Below the pieces are notes generated by a model. That model had not been told where the DNA came from. It ran no database searches and saw only the letters and a list, made by a program, of their open reading frames with translations. 64,000 nucleotides of DNA, taken from contig NC_054389.1 of assembly GCF_001625195.1 (NCBI RefSeq), positions 5,142,520-5,206,519 of the forward strand. Reading direction: 5' to 3'. The position numbers were made by a program, and so were the translations under genes. This document shows, piece after piece, positions 1-12,010 of the stretch (within the stretch, counting starts at the first letter, position 1; each line of letters begins with the position of its first letter). This DNA is from Drechmeria coniospora. Lineage: Eukaryota; Ascomycota; Sordariomycetes; Hypocreales; Ophiocordycipitaceae.

Positions 1-190
1 GACGTGAAGTGGGCCGTGATGAGCACATATTTCGTCGACTCCTTCGGCGGAGACTCTGTTAGGACGAGGCCTGCTTGTGAGTCCCACGTTCGCACGCTAG
101 CTGTTGTCAAACTGACTTCTCCCGCTCTTCCCTGCAGCCCCTTCCGACGGAGTCGTCAGCCGTCGGCGCATATAGGGCTGCCGGTTCCCC

Positions 191-1585
191 ATGGATCCCC
201 GCGACCCGTCCGCCGACAATGGACCATCATACGCCGATACCACGCCGCCTCTCCGGCGGCGGTACTCCATGGAGGAGGACATGCGCTATAACCGCATCAT
301 GATTGCACCCCGTCGCAGCCCGTCCCGGCCACCACCGTACCGGTCTAGCTCTCCGGGGCGAGCCGATGCCGGTCAGATTCAAGAGCTCACACTGCGAAGC
401 AAGGGCCGAAGGGGAAGCGGGTCGGCCACAGCTGCTCACGCCGACATGCATCGCGACGGAGCCGAGGAAGGCCCCGAGCCATTGCCGGACTATTGGAGCG
501 CCGTGAGCATCGAAGGAGTCTTCGCCAAGAAACATGAAATCGAGCACACGATCAAGAGAGCCGAAGACCGCCACTGGCACGACGTCTTTGTCTCCCTCAA
601 CGGAACCGCTCTGAACGTCTACAATGCGAAGAAGGACTGGGGATGGGGTAAGACCAGGGACGGCCCTACCATATCACCCGACAACCCTCCGTGGGTGAGG
701 AAATCGAAACTGGAAAAGAGCTACAGCCTGCTGCATGCAGACGCCGGAATAGCTGCCGACTACGACAAGTAAGGTCTCTCCTTCTCACAGCGTTGTCTCG
801 CCCCATCCGCCGGATCGGCATCACCATTGGCGTGACGACGGACGTGAGCGCTGACAACTTGTGTGTGTAGACGCCGCTACGTCATCCGAATACGGGCGGA
901 GACGGATCAGTTCCTACTTTCTTGCATCGAGCTAAGCACCTTTGTGAAGTGGCTTGAGTGTTTGTTTGCAGCCATCGACGTAGCCGCGCCCATCGACGAC
1001 CGGGATTTCCCCCGCGATATGTCCATCCCACGTATCCAGCGAGTTCGTTGGTTTCAGGGCCAGTCGCCTGCGCTTCCGGGCTATACGGCCACGGCATCCG
1101 CAGAATCTGACAGCCAACCACCGGACCGGGATTCTTCCTCTGGGGTTCTAGCGCGAACGACATCGCGACCTTCCGAGCTGTCGTCCGAGCCTGATCCATC
1201 AGCGGCAGAACGACTTCCCCAACCGTCTCACCCGCTGCCGTCGACCCTCGCCGGTCAGAATGAGATGCGTGGGCCGCCCCGGATGGAAAGACCCCGCCGA
1301 ATGAGCACGACAACGTACTCCAACGTGTCGATCGATCCGCACACGGGAAAGTGGTTCCCCGAGCATAGGTGGTCGAGTGCTCACGACCTACTCTACGCCA
1401 AGCTCTGTTATAGCAACCTTCTCTTCAGGAGCCCTCGCAAGTCCAACTACATCATTAGTAAGGGCAAGCAGTGGTACGTCGACTGGAAGACGGGAAAGAT
1501 GGTCCGTGTTCTCCCACCGAACTACGGAGAGATCGACTACTTTGGGCCATGGCAAGTCATCCATACCGAAAACTCGAGAATCTAG
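191..1585 (+). CDS. PH-domain protein
   Basis: Two exons, 191-768 and 871-1585, give 430 aa. The 102-bp intron has a GTAAGG donor and a TAG acceptor and joins GACAA to ACGCCGC in frame. An in-frame TAG at 173-175 excludes an upstream start in the same exon. Residues about 100-235 read like a pleckstrin-homology domain: YWSAVSIEGVFAKKHEI opens it, WHDVFVSLNGTALNVYNAKK follows, and a closing helix FVKWLECLFAAIDVA lies after the intron. The N-terminus (about 90 aa) is Arg/Pro/Ser-rich and disordered. The C-terminus (residues about 340-430) has a Trp/Tyr-rich stretch (KQWYVDWKTGKMV) usual in this ascomycete family. PH domains bind phosphoinositides or proteins, so a membrane-proximal adaptor role is an inference. 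A possible 5' UTR intron (GTGAGT near 77, CAG near 137) lies upstream. Confidence 0.85.
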
Positions 1586-2755
1586 ATTTGTCGATCGGTT
1601 GCAGATGTCCAAGCGATCTAGTATCGATCCCATCCGTCATTTTCGGTTGCGACAGTTCGCATCTCGAAGAATCCATTTTTGCAAGTTTGCCCAAGTGTCG
1701 AACGAGATTGAATGCTATCCGCTATTTTCTACCCCCATGGTGGAGTTTGGGGAGTTTTATACCCCGTCAGCCATAGATATGACCTGGAGATGAACGATGA
1801 ACTTGACTCGGACAGGGCTCGGACCTGGACGCGGAATTTACTATTCGTCGATTATACCACTGGAATCCTCTTCATATATTAGGGCCATCGCCTGGAACTT
1901 TGGGTTGTGACGCACGTCGATAAAGGAATAGTTGCTTAGGTGGCAGCCCCAATCGTTGGTGGCATCAGGAACCAGGAGCCGCAGATGAAGTCGAATTTCC
2001 TAGGGTGCATGAGCTGCATCGCGGCTGCAGGAGCACTGTTTGGATATGCATCAGCGTGGGGGCGGCGTTCAGGGAATGAGTTTTGTCCGTTCGGCTGCGC
2101 AACGTATCGGCATTCCGGACCGCGGTATCCTCAGAACGGCATGTCTGGCGAGAGGGTCGCTACATGAGTGACTCTCTCAGGATTTGACGGGAGAAGCCTA
2201 GGGTGGACACGATACCAAAATATTCTTCGTGCAGGCAATGAGAGTCCCCGACATCCACGAGTCTGCTGGAAGAGTGATGCTATATCCATTCGAGTCCGCG
2301 CAACACGGAGTGTAAGCATGGTGGTGCTTTACTCCTGCATTCATCTCCGGGACCGCCCAAGCATACTATCTCGGGTAAGTTTCGTGCATAAATGTTGTTC
2401 CTGACATTGCAGCACCCAGTACGGTGTCATTCTGCTCCAGTCAGGCCTGTTGCCGTTTTATACGTTCAATGGTAAATGATTCATCATGATAGCCCCTCAC
2501 TGTCTTTGTTTGAGCACCATCTATCTGTGTGCAACTATTGCGGACAACCCATGCGGATCATGTCCACAGCTGAGAAATAGGCTCCTGAATACATGCCACT
2601 CTCCATGGAGAAGCAAGCTGCGTAGTATCCGTACGCGCAAAGCCAACCAACGCTCATTCACTTTTCCCCCTTCACATCATACATCGTCCAACCCTATGCT
2701 ACATCATCGTACGGAAGAAAACAAAATCGCTACATAACCGTATCGTTTGACCATC
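1586..2755. other. Intergenic spacer between convergent 3' ends
   Basis: This lies between the stop of the PH-domain gene and the stop of nnf1, so both transcripts end here. Short open frames around 1940-2400 have no recognisable motif, no splice partners and poor start context. I see no gene. Confidence 0.6.
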
Positions 2756-3693
2756 TCAGGGCGTCCCCACAACTGCATCCCTAGCTTCCTCGGCAATCTG
2801 GGAGGCGACGGCACCGAGCGCGCGGTTCGCGCTCCGGACATCATCGGCGGCAGCTTCGAGGCGCGCGAGCAGATCCTCGATCTCAGCGTGCTGACCTCGC
2901 ACATGATCCGCCAACAGGGCGTTTTGCGACTGTGTTGTTTGCAGCTTCGCGTTGAGGAGCGACTGGTGCGGCGCGAGCGCTGGTGACAAGTGGGCGGAGA
3001 GTATGGTCGGCGGGGGAAGCAGGTGCGGGCTGCAAGAATACGGGCGAGAGATCAGCAAATATGTGATGCAGGCTGGTTACCCTGCGAGTGCGAGGGAGGT
3101 AGTGCCCATAGGGCTTCACGTACGGTATCGGTTCGACCGCCGACGAGGAGGCGTCTTTCCGTCGCGCTGAGGCATCATCGATAAGGGACTCAAGCTCATT
3201 CAGCTTGACAACGACGTTCCGCGCGACGAGTATGTTCTCAAACTCCTTCTATACGGTCCCGTAGAGTCAGCACTACGCCCATTCTCCTCGCGCCTACAAT
3301 GGTCCGGGGAGGGGACTCTTTCACCTCGCATTTTTCGCGCATCCTATTTACCATCTGCCCCTGGACCTGCCGGAGCACGGTTTCTGCGCGGGCCGCCACT
3401 GTTGGGTAGCAGCCGGCGAAGTTGTCCCAGGCGGCGAGTTTGCTGAGCGTATGACGAAGCGCCTGCGCATAGATATCTTGCAGTCGCGCGGCGCGCGGGC
3501 CAGCCGTGATGGGAACGTGCCGCGCAGGAAGAGGCGGCGAGACTGGTGTCTCCCCAACACCACTGTCTCCTGCTTCCGGCTGCTTCTCGTGCTCCTGCTC
3601 CCGTGATTCTGCCGTGCTTCCTGGAGCACTTCGTCTTCGGGATCCGTCCGCGGAGAGCTCGGCCGGAGGCCCGTCGACGGTAGCGTCGGGCAT
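2756..3693 (-). CDS. nnf1: MIS12/MIND kinetochore complex subunit Nnf1
   Basis: Three exons, 3693-3325, 3248-3124 and 3029-2756, give 255 aa. Introns are 76 bp (GTGAAA...TATAG, with a CTGAC branch) and 94 bp (GTACGT...TGCAG); the phases agree (0, then 2). Residues 1-70 are disordered (Ser/Glu/Pro). The Nnf1 domain follows: ARLQDIYAQALRHTLSKLAAWDNFAGCYPTV, then VQGQMVNRMREKCE, then EFENILVARNVVVKLNELE. The C-terminus has PPPTILSAHLSPALAPHQS followed by a coiled coil (QTTQSQNALLADHVRGQHAE and on). Nnf1 pairs with Mis12/Mtw1 in the four-subunit complex that links CENP-C and the inner kinetochore to Ndc80. The acceptor of intron 1 could lie 3 nt further downstream, which would drop one Lys. Confidence 0.9.
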
Positions 3694-4340
3694 AGTCGGT
3701 GCGTTGCTCCGACGTCCAGTGCCGTACTCGGCGTGACTATGCGCTTTTGAGTCACCCTCTCTCTTCTTTGCGGCTGAGTCGAGGTTGCGGAAGTTGAAAT
3801 CGCGGTCGTTGCGTCAGCGACGACGACGCGCTGAGTGGTGGTGGGGCAGCTTCATGGTGGAGCGGAGCGTGGGCACGTGATAGCCTGTAAGTAAGTAAGT
3901 ATATGATGGGCGGGGAGCGATGACGGTACACTTGCCATAGGGCGCCTCATGTACCTAAAAGTAGGGAGTAATACGTAGCACAGTACTGTATGCTGTTGGC
4001 CGGATCGTCACTTCAACAAAACCGTCCAACTCATACAGAACGCTGATATCACTTCTACGCTGCTCACTTTTAACATTGTCAATACTCCCACCCGTCTCCC
4101 CCCGTCCAACACCATTCTATTTTTGCTCGAGTAAGGGCCTCGTGTCCTCGAGCTGGATTGGACAGCGGCAGAAGGGGCACATTCAGAATGGCGAGCCAAT
4201 CTCTAATATGCATCGTAGAGACGCATTACACACCAACCGACCCGCCCTGCCTGCGCTTCCATGTCATGGCGCCTGAGATGCTCTCGAGAACACGAGGTCT
4301 GGGTCAAGGGCTTTCAAGCGCAGTTCACTGGCGTTTTCTA
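3694..4340. other. nnf1 promoter and 3' region of the CCDC90-like gene
   Basis: About 650 bp upstream of nnf1 and downstream of the next minus-strand gene. It contains a short GTAA tetranucleotide run near 3889-3901 and no supported gene. Confidence 0.5.
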
Positions 4341-5746
4341 TCAGTTGGCCGCAAGAATCGCCGCAGCATCGACAGGGGCGCTGCGGTCCGTCTTGCCCCC
4401 GTCCTTGCGCAGTGCCTCCTTCTCCTTCTCGCTTCGCTCCGCCTCCTGCTTGTTCTGCTGGCCGACGTAGGTCGCATATCGTAGCATGCCCAGCGTCAGG
4501 ATTGCCATGAATATGATGCCAAGGACGGAGCGCCGGATAAGGATCCATCGGACACCCTCAATCTCCGACTTGCTGTCGCTGCTCAGCAGGATGCTCATCT
4601 TGTAGGTGATTTTTTGGATCTGTTTGCCAGTCACTGAGCGTCCTTGAACGGGACAGGACGGGAAAGGAAGGGAAGGGTCACGGTCCACGTACGGCACTGT
4701 CGACGGCCTTTTGCTCCTCCCGCACCGTCATCTTCCTGTCGTTGAACATGCCGCGAACGTTGTCCGTCAGCGTCAACGTCTCCTGGTTGAGTGACTGTGT
4801 CAAGATGTCCACCTCGTGGGCGAGATGCGTCCGCTGCTGCCGCATCTGCTCATCTTGCAACCTCCTGTTGTTCTTGACTTCGGCGCCGAGTTCTGAGCAT
4901 GCGGCGGTAAACAGATACGTCTCCTGCATCACGGGTCTGTCAGTGCCGAGCTATGAGCTGGACTGGGCATGCGGGGCTCACGTTTTCCACATCGCTCTTG
5001 CTCACGAGGCTCTGCTGTGCCACGTCCAAGTTCTGTGCTAGCAGCGCCCGGATGGCCTTCATAGCCGTCGTCGCCTGAGCTTGCGTATATCCTCCGTCCT
5101 GCAGCTGCTTGACCAGCGAGTAGCTGTCGAAATGGTGGACGTACGGGGGTGGTGAAAGGTGCGGGTGCTGCCTCGCAGTCTCCGCGGGGCCAGGCATGAG
5201 AAGCACTGTATCGACAGGTCCGCCCTGCTTCATGTCCTCCTCGATAAGTCCTTCCGACTTCGTCGGCTCGGTCTTCGCCGTTGCTGCCGGTTCGCTCGCT
5301 TCGATTCTCGGCATTGTCTCTGGCTCGAGGGCTTGCTCTGAATCTGCTGGCTTGGCCGCGGAAGTCGATTCGCCTTCTTCTTCAACTGCCCGCATCCTTC
5401 CCTGCTCCGCGTGCTCCGGCTCGGGCTCGGGCTCAAGCTCAGTCTTGGGCTTGGGTTTGAGCTTGACAGCAGATCGCTGGCTCGGCGCAGGTGTTCCGTC
5501 TGCATGCTGCGTCGCCGTCAACGTTGGCGTCGATACCTCCTGCCCATCCAGCGGCTGGTTTTGCTGCTTGCCCAAGACTGATGGCTCGATCGCCTTCCCA
5601 TGCCTCGGGGCAAACGTGCCCTTCGCCCTTCGCGCCGCCGCCGCGCCCGCGCAAGCTCCCCCTCCCCTTCCACCTGCTGCACCACGCCTCAAAGCGGCTC
5701 GCAACAGGTGAGGATACAAAAACATGAGGGGGGTCCCGGCCGGCAT
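4341..5746 (-). CDS. Mitochondrial CCDC90/MCUR1-like (DUF1640, Fmp32 family) protein
   Basis: Three exons: 5746-4982, 4923-4693 and 4619-4341. Introns of 58 bp (GTGAGC...ATGCAG) and 73 bp (GTACGT...AACAG) are both phase 0. From the ATG at 5746 the product is 424 aa. That start is chosen because what follows (PLMFLYPHLLRAALRRGAA) is an Arg/Ala-rich amphipathic mitochondrial presequence; ATGs at 5725 and 5905 are alternatives. A Glu/Lys/Pro-rich low-complexity stretch precedes the conserved core FDSYSLVKQLQDGGYTQAQA ... AQQSLVSKSDVEN-ETYLF, then a long coiled coil (EVDILTQSLNQETLTLTDNV), the signature GMFNDRKM, and the closing IQKITYK ... SDSKSEIEGVRWILIRR. One membrane helix (SVLGIIFMAILTLGMLRY) lies near the C-terminus. 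Relatives are inner-membrane proteins tied to respiratory assembly (Fmp32) or uniporter regulation (MCUR1); which applies here cannot be told from sequence. Confidence 0.85.
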
Positions 5747-7005
5747 GGGAATCGACGACTGCCCGTGCGGCAGTTGGAGTTGGGGATGTAGACGGGCGAC
5801 GTGGTTGGGGCGAAAAGGAAAGGGCGGAGAGATGGTGGGGTTGCTGCTTCTTGCTATTCCGTTGTGCGTTTCTCCATCTCTTGAGGTCGATGGCGTTGTG
5901 TACAAGTACAGGAAGTATTTACGAGTGCTTGGGTTTGAGTGTACTGTACTTACTGTAATTACTGTACATGTACGGAGTACTCCGTAGGTCTACTTAAGTA
6001 CTTAGGTATGGACTTGTATAAGTATAAGTAAGTACTTAAGTGTACTACAGGTATAAATACTAGCAATTAATCACCCGTCACTAGCCTGAATAGGCAAATC
6101 TACCGCTGTCGAAGGTACTGTACAAGTACTTTTGGTTCACGGCGACAGGAGAGCTCTCCTGGTCCCCGAGTCTCCGAAAGACCGACGTTTTGCCGCTCCA
6201 AGTGCAAATACTTTAAGTACTTACATGTACTTGTTATACGGAGTACAGTATTACTCCGTAATACTTACTTGCACACTGATGAACAACTGGAAACGCACAC
6301 GCAGAAGCATACTCATAGCAGTATTAGTTAATATTGATTTCTACGCCTATCGACTAGAAACGTTGTAAACGAGCATTCCATCGGGGATTAGACCAATACA
6401 ACGCTGCGCGAATCCATTCATCCCGCCTTCCCAATACAGTATACACCTGTTCCATTCCTCATCGATGACTCCAGCCATTGTGCCGAACTGAGAGCCTTCC
6501 GCCCCCTACCCCAATCGCAAGTGCCGAAGCGACGGATTTGAACAAAACGAAACGGGTGTAAAAATCATACTCAAAAACTCCCAAACCCTTCTTTTTGTTC
6601 GTTGTTTTCCCCAATACGCGTGGATAGGGTGCCGAGCCAGGATGAGGGAAATCTCCTTCCCAGGATGGATCCATTCTGTACCCACGAGTCTGCTTTGTGC
6701 ATATCCAGAATGACCCCCAGTGTTTGCTATAACGGTGAAATAATCCAGCAGAGAATTTGAATCCCGGCTCCCCCCTTCGATTAGAACATGTATTACAATG
6801 TTGTATGAATGCGTATGCCGAATATGTTTCTCGCGAATCTTTGTAGAGGACCATGTATCGTCTAAAGTGCTCGTCTGGCTAGTGCTAGAAATGCAATGCG
6901 ATGGCGCATCTGGATTGGAGAATTGCTCCAAGGGTTCATTGTCACGATGCAAATCGGGTAAGTTCAGGTCCAGGCCAGATCGAGCATGGCAGGCGACGTC
7001 GTGAC
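5747..7005. other. Intergenic region with a GTAC/TACGGAGTA island
   Basis: From about 5930 to 6270 the DNA is dense in GTAC, TACGGAGTA and GTACTTAAGTAC words. The part nearer 7005 is probably the 3' UTR of the Pumilio gene. Minus-strand open frames at 6459-7009 show no motif and are not called. Confidence 0.55.
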
Positions 7006-9585
7006 TCATGCCTCCTCTGGCCGGACCCTGGGGGCGACGAAGGCGCCTCTCTTGACGGCACCCCTGTTGGGCATGGCAACGGCAACCGATTGCCTGCTGG
7101 GAGGGCTGCTGCCCTGAGAACTATTCGTCGCGTCGGTCAGGGGAGGTGTGTTCACCGGCGAGTTGGCTTCGCCGTGAGCATATTCACCGGCGGGTCCCAG
7201 TTCGAGGAGCTTCTCCAGAGCTTGCAGCTGCTTCGTCGCGCCATTCTTCTTGAGGCTGAAGAACTGGGGCTTGATATCCTCGACAAAGGCTTCCCGCTCG
7301 GCGCCGTGGAGCTGGTCCAGCAGTTTCTCTGTTGCCATCTGCATTAGTAAACGCGCCAGGGCAGCCATCGGTTCGGTTGTAGACTCACGGATCACGTAAT
7401 TGCCGTACTGGTCCCGCATCATCTGCTGGAGGGGGCTGGTTCCGTCGCTGGCGGGCGTCGTGAGCAACTCGCGAATCCTGGTTCGATGCTCGGCCGAGCC
7501 AAACTCGATGCAGTTCTCCACCACGTTGGAGGCGTACTTGTGCTTCGACAGGGTGAGCACCTGCGTCATGACTAGCTCGATCATGCGCTCCCTGTGCTCC
7601 CGGGTGCCGTGCGCGATGACGTGCTGGGCCACGTAATTTCCGTACTGGTCGATGATGAGGATGCCGGCCGACGCGTGCAGCTCCGCCATCAACTCAGCCT
7701 TGTCGGCCTCGGTCCCGTACTCCAGCAGTCGCTGGATGACGCGGCAGCCGTACGTGTGCGAGGCGAGGGCGGGCACCTGCCCGCGGGTGGACCTGACGAT
7801 GAAGTCAATGTACCGTCGCGGCAGGAGCTCGATGATCTTCTGCACAACGTGATTGCCGTTCTGATCCCTCATGACTCGCAGGATTTCGGGCTCCAGCTCA
7901 CGGGCCAGCTCGGCCTGCTGGTCGACGAGGACGTGCTCGAGCGCCTTCTGGACGACGCGGCAGCCGTAGACTTGCAAGGACAGGTCGACGACCTTGCCCT
8001 TCATCTTCTCCGCCAGCGCCTTCTTTTGGACTTGGTTGCCGTGGTCAAAGACCTTCTGCACGACGTAGTTTCCGAACACGTCCTTCATGAGCTGGACGGC
8101 ATTCGGCTCGATCTCGCGGAAGACCTGCTCCTTCTCGTCGCTGTTGGCCGTCTCCAACCTCTGCTGAATGAAGCGGGACCCGTGCTGGTCGCCGCTGAAC
8201 TCGACGATGTGGTTGTAAATTTCCTTGAGCTCCCAATGCTTGTTGGCCTTGTTGTTGAGGCGATAGTCGTTGAGAAGCTGGCTTCGCAAGACTCTGCCGA
8301 TGTCCTGCTCCCGAGCCGATTTCATATGGGGCAAGTTCGCCGACATGGAATATCCGGCATTGATGGTGTGGATGCCGTAGCTCGCCATCATGGGGTGATT
8401 GCGAAAGCTTTGGCCGTAAGGGTCGAGATAATCGGGAGCGTACTGGACGGGCATGTTGGGGTAGGAATACTGGCTCGGGAAGTAGGGTGGATGAAAGTGG
8501 GAGGCGTACTGCACGGCCGTAGGACGGCGGTCGAACTCGGAGGGCCTGTGCTGACGCGAAGCCGGCCGGGCGGCCCAGGCGTCCGGGCTCGGCTGGTACG
8601 ATCGAGGGCTGCTGTTGGAATCGAGGCGGTAGTTGGGTCCCTGAGAGAGCTGGTCGGAGGGTCGTCTCATGGCGGCATACTGCGCGGCAACGGGGTCATA
8701 CCGCGGCGGGCCGCCGCCGCCTTCGCCGACCCATGGCTGCGAACCAGGGTTGAACTGGAAAGACTGCTGCTGGGCCGGCGAGTACGAACCGGCCGAGCTC
8801 GCCGAGCCATCGAGGGTCATCCTGCGAACCTGGGCAAAGAGGTCGTCGTCGATTTGCTTGTTTAGATTGAAGGCTCGCTGGTTCGCCGACTGGGTCGAGT
8901 AGGACGCAGGCTGGTGGCCGGCCACGTGGCGCTGGGAGGGCAGAGCGCCGCTCGGGGTTGGGACGCCACGATAGAGCTCCGGGAAGGCCGGGGAGCCTTG
9001 CGACTGGCGCGACGGGGGGAGGCTCGGTTCCCTCTGCTGGGCGTACGCCGCCATGGACTCCATGTAGGCGGCCGTGTCGTGGGTGCTTCGCTGCTGCGAC
9101 GTGAAGGCCGAGGCATAGCCGGCCGACTCGTCGTGGAACGTCTTGGCGGCGAAGGCACCGCCAGCCTTGTGGCCGATGGCGGCGGGCTGCTGCTGGTCGA
9201 AGTATGCGGAGCCGCTGGCGAGGGAGCCGTCGCGGGTCCGGCTGGGCGAGGTGCTGGAAGAGCGGTGCGCATTCTCGGAGTTCCAAGGGCTCGAGGACGA
9301 GGCCCAGACGTGGGCTTCAGAGTTTGCATTCAGCGCACTCGAGCCGGCGTGGTTCTCGTCGCTGTCTGCAGACATGGTGTGAGCACGGCGAGCGAGGCCG
9401 ACGGGCGGCTGGGCGGCGTCACGACCCGACGATGCGACGGGCACGAACGCACCTTGGGAGTTGATGGATCTCTCGCGCGCGCTGGAGAGAGACGAGGTCC
9501 AGATGTTCTTGTTCGGGTAGAGGTGAGAGCCGGAGAAGCCACGGCCCATGGGCGGCTGGTGCTTGTCGCTCGATCCGGGCGCCAT
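7006..9585 (-). CDS. Pumilio/Puf3-type RNA-binding protein
   Basis: Exons 9585-7389 and 7328-7006 give 839 aa. The 60-bp intron runs from GTGAGT at 7388 to ACAG at 7329. This acceptor is preferred because it restores the canonical repeat-8 sequence NYVIQKLLDQL; the upstream CAG sits only a few bases after the TACTAAT branch point. Residues 1 to about 430 are low-complexity (Ser/Gln/Pro/Tyr). The C-terminal Pumilio domain has eight repeats with recognition pentads SRFIQ, NYVVQ, CRVVQ, NHVVQ, CRVIQ, NYVAQ, SNVVE and NYVIQ. This is the order seen in human PUM1 and yeast Puf3, which by the Pumilio code predicts binding to UGUANAUA in 3' UTRs. Such proteins recruit deadenylation and decay factors; yeast Puf3 acts on mRNAs for mitochondrial proteins. 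A 5' UTR intron acceptor (TTCATAG) may lie just upstream of the ATG. An 18-G run at 9933-9950 lies in the 5' flank. Confidence 0.93.
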   Translation of the reverse strand: MAPGSSDKHQPPMGRGFSGSHLYPNKNIWTSSLSSARERSINSQGAFVPVASSGRDAAQPPVGLARRAHTMSADSDENHAGSSALNANSEAHVWASSSSPWNSENAHRSSSTSPSRTRDGSLASGSAYFDQQQPAAIGHKAGGAFAAKTFHDESAGYASAFTSQQRSTHDTAAYMESMAAYAQQREPSLPPSRQSQGSPAFPELYRGVPTPSGALPSQRHVAGHQPASYSTQSANQRAFNLNKQIDDDLFAQVRRMTLDGSASSAGSYSPAQQQSFQFNPGSQPWVGEGGGGPPRYDPVAAQYAAMRRPSDQLSQGPNYRLDSNSSPRSYQPSPDAWAARPASRQHRPSEFDRRPTAVQYASHFHPPYFPSQYSYPNMPVQYAPDYLDPYGQSFRNHPMMASYGIHTINAGYSMSANLPHMKSAREQDIGRVLRSQLLNDYRLNNKANKHWELKEIYNHIVEFSGDQHGSRFIQQRLETANSDEKEQVFREIEPNAVQLMKDVFGNYVVQKVFDHGNQVQKKALAEKMKGKVVDLSLQVYGCRVVQKALEHVLVDQQAELARELEPEILRVMRDQNGNHVVQKIIELLPRRYIDFIVRSTRGQVPALASHTYGCRVIQRLLEYGTEADKAELMAELHASAGILIIDQYGNYVAQHVIAHGTREHRERMIELVMTQVLTLSKHKYASNVVENCIEFGSAEHRTRIRELLTTPASDGTSPLQQMMRDQYGNYVIRESTTEPMAALARLLMQMATEKLLDQLHGAEREAFVEDIKPQFFSLKKNGATKQLQALEKLLELGPAGEYAHGEANSPVNTPPLTDATNSSQGSSPPSRQSVAVAMPNRGAVKRGAFVAPRVRPEEA

Positions 9586-12010
9586 GTTGAGGTTCAGGAA
9601 TCCCCTCGGTCGCGTCTATGAATGGTAGGTGAGCGAGAGAGGAGCCGACTGGAATGGAGAGAAGACCAAAGTCGGCAGAGAAAGAATATATAGAACAAGG
9701 TCAGGACCAGGCAGACGAGGTCGAAACCACGATGCCAGCAGGCAAAACAGAACCTTGACCGCGGTGTGTGGAGTCTAAGCGTCTAGGCCGCCACTAGAGA
9801 GCGACGTGGGTAGGGGCTCGATAGGGCCTCGGTAGGGCGTCGGTACTAGTGTGGAAGGGACGTGGGGGCCCGCCCTGGCGCAGGCAGTGGCAGCAGCTAC
9901 AGTACTAGGCAGCCGCTGCTGGGAAGGGGAAAGGGGGGGGGGGGGGGGGGAGGAGGTAACAGCGGGCGAACCTAAGCCATTTTCCGCGAGCGCTAGCCAG
10001 AGGGTGGTGCATGGCATCCCTTGAGACAAGGCACGAGCCCCTCGGACGCGGTAGGTAGCGACGGCGAGGAAGGACGGCGAAGTGCCGGACGAGCGAAGAA
10101 GGCGATGGAGAAAGCGAGAACGGGGGGGGAGGACTCACTGCAGTGGCCATCGAAGGTCGATCGGTGCTTGCAAGACTGAGCAAAAAAAACCGGCTCGGGA
10201 CGATTTCTTCAATGGGCTGGGCCGGTTCGTCGATGGTTGGCGGATGCTTTTGCTTTCAAAGGCTTCGCTTCACAGGCAGGCGTGGAATAGGCTTCGGCTT
10301 GACGTAGGTAGGCACCAAGGGCGAGCAGTTTGCATACCACCTGCACCAAAGGACAGGTCGCATGCAGGCAAGGCCACACTAATCAAGACTCTCCTCACGC
10401 GTCCTGCTCGTCGCGACGCAGGCTGAACGATGGCTTCGGCCCTTGCACCGAGAGACGTCTGGCCGGCTGCTTGTCGGCTGGGCACGTGGAACGGAACGGA
10501 CAGGTGCTCGCGTGTTCCTGTACTGTGCTGCTCTTCGTCGAAGGTGATAGATCCGTCTTGCTTTCGCAGGCAGACCAGCGTCTTTGCGAAACAGGTTTTC
10601 GAGGCTGAGACTGTCGGAGGCACGTCAGCGTCTGTCTGCAGGCCCAACGAGCAGGGGTGAAGGGTCGACGACGGGAGAAGGGAAGAGGCCTGGGGTAGAG
10701 GCAAAAATACGGGGCCCGACGCTGCTGGTAAGGCTGATTCCAACAGGCGAGTGACGCATGGGCTATGGGGGGGGGTCGGGCAATGGGGTTGGATGGGGCA
10801 TGCACGGTTCAAGATTGCGGCCGGCAGCCTCTGCGGGTTTCAATGGCGTCGATGCTGGGGGCCTGGGGCTCGAGGCACTCCCGTCGTGCGGTCGTACGGT
10901 CGTGCGGGCATGCGGTACGAGCAATTTGGGTCGAGGGGCAGTAGGACATGTGCGGATGCTTACCAGGCTTTGACGGAAGAGGGTGGAGGTGCGAGCTGAA
11001 ACTCTGGCGACGCTTGACCCCCGGGATGCCACCACTGTCGGATCGTGTCGGATCGTGCTGCTGTACCGTATGGCTGGAGCCGTGGCGGGCGTGCTCGAGT
11101 GTCGTGCGGTGTGCGTCGTGCTTCGCGTCGTTGGCGGCGTCGTGATTGTACGGTTGTGAGGGTTCGTTCGGTCGGGTACGTGTATCGGACGGCATGTACA
11201 TGCACCAAGGCGACTGACTGACGGCAAGGATTGTGCAGACGGGCGACGACTATGTGACAAAACCCGTACGTGATGGCGACAGTTGGACGAGCAGGCAAGC
11301 AGAAAAAGGACCAAGGCCAAGAATGGGACGGAAATGTATGTCCACCGGTACTCGTATGTCGAGAGAGAAAGTTGGAGGGGGGGGATCGTGAGCAGGAATG
11401 GGAAGCGGAGGTGGGCGACTCTAATAGTTGTCGTGCTCGAATGCAGGAACACGTCGAGGGCGGTCAAGGTGCCGGGAGGTTTCGTGCAATGGGCCGGAAT
11501 GTGCGCGGTAGGAGTCGAGAGTCGTCGAGAGAAGCGGCTCCTCGTCGAGGGATAATTATTCAATATGCTTGTTGAGGAATGAGGAATGATGGGCGAGACA
11601 GGCCTTGTACATGTACAGCACAAGGGCCAAGGGAGGAAGCGGTCGAGGTCAAGGTCAAGGACGGGCAAGAGGGTAGGTAGAGACGAGGTACTTGCTCGCA
11701 GTACCTCGTGCCTCCGGTACCTCGTCGGTACACTCGGTCGACGTGGCAGACAAGCATGGAGGATCCCAGAGCACCGAGACGAAGGTATGTTAGGCCGTAT
11801 TGGCAAAGGAGACGAACGAAAAGGGAAGGTAAGCGAGGAATTGGGCAAAGGGCAAAAGCAAAGGACCGGTTACGGGACGCAGGTTAAGAGGGAAGTGAAG
11901 AAGGCCTGACGAGGACGTGCTTGATCGACATGGCACAGGACAGGATAGGACGGGGTAGAATTGGCTCGTGTGAGAGTGCGAGTTTGTGGGCATCGTACAG
12001 TTCTCAGCTC

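Noticed and set aside
1940..2404. Two overlapping small frames after the PH-domain gene
   Set aside because: Poor start context and no features; they lie between two convergent 3' ends.
5747..5905. Start of the CCDC90-like protein at 5905
   Set aside because: The extra 53 residues are not presequence-like, while the ATG at 5746 is followed directly by a convincing mitochondrial presequence. The longer form remains possible.
8696..9329. Long alternative minus-strand frames inside the Pumilio gene
   Set aside because: They are shadows in other frames of the Pumilio N-terminal coding exon, which has continuous family-typical composition.
10763..11848. Minus-strand open frame of 361 codons
   Set aside because: Arg/Ser/Thr/Pro-rich composition, no motif, no conserved start, and overlapping open frames on both strands, as expected from GC-biased spacer.
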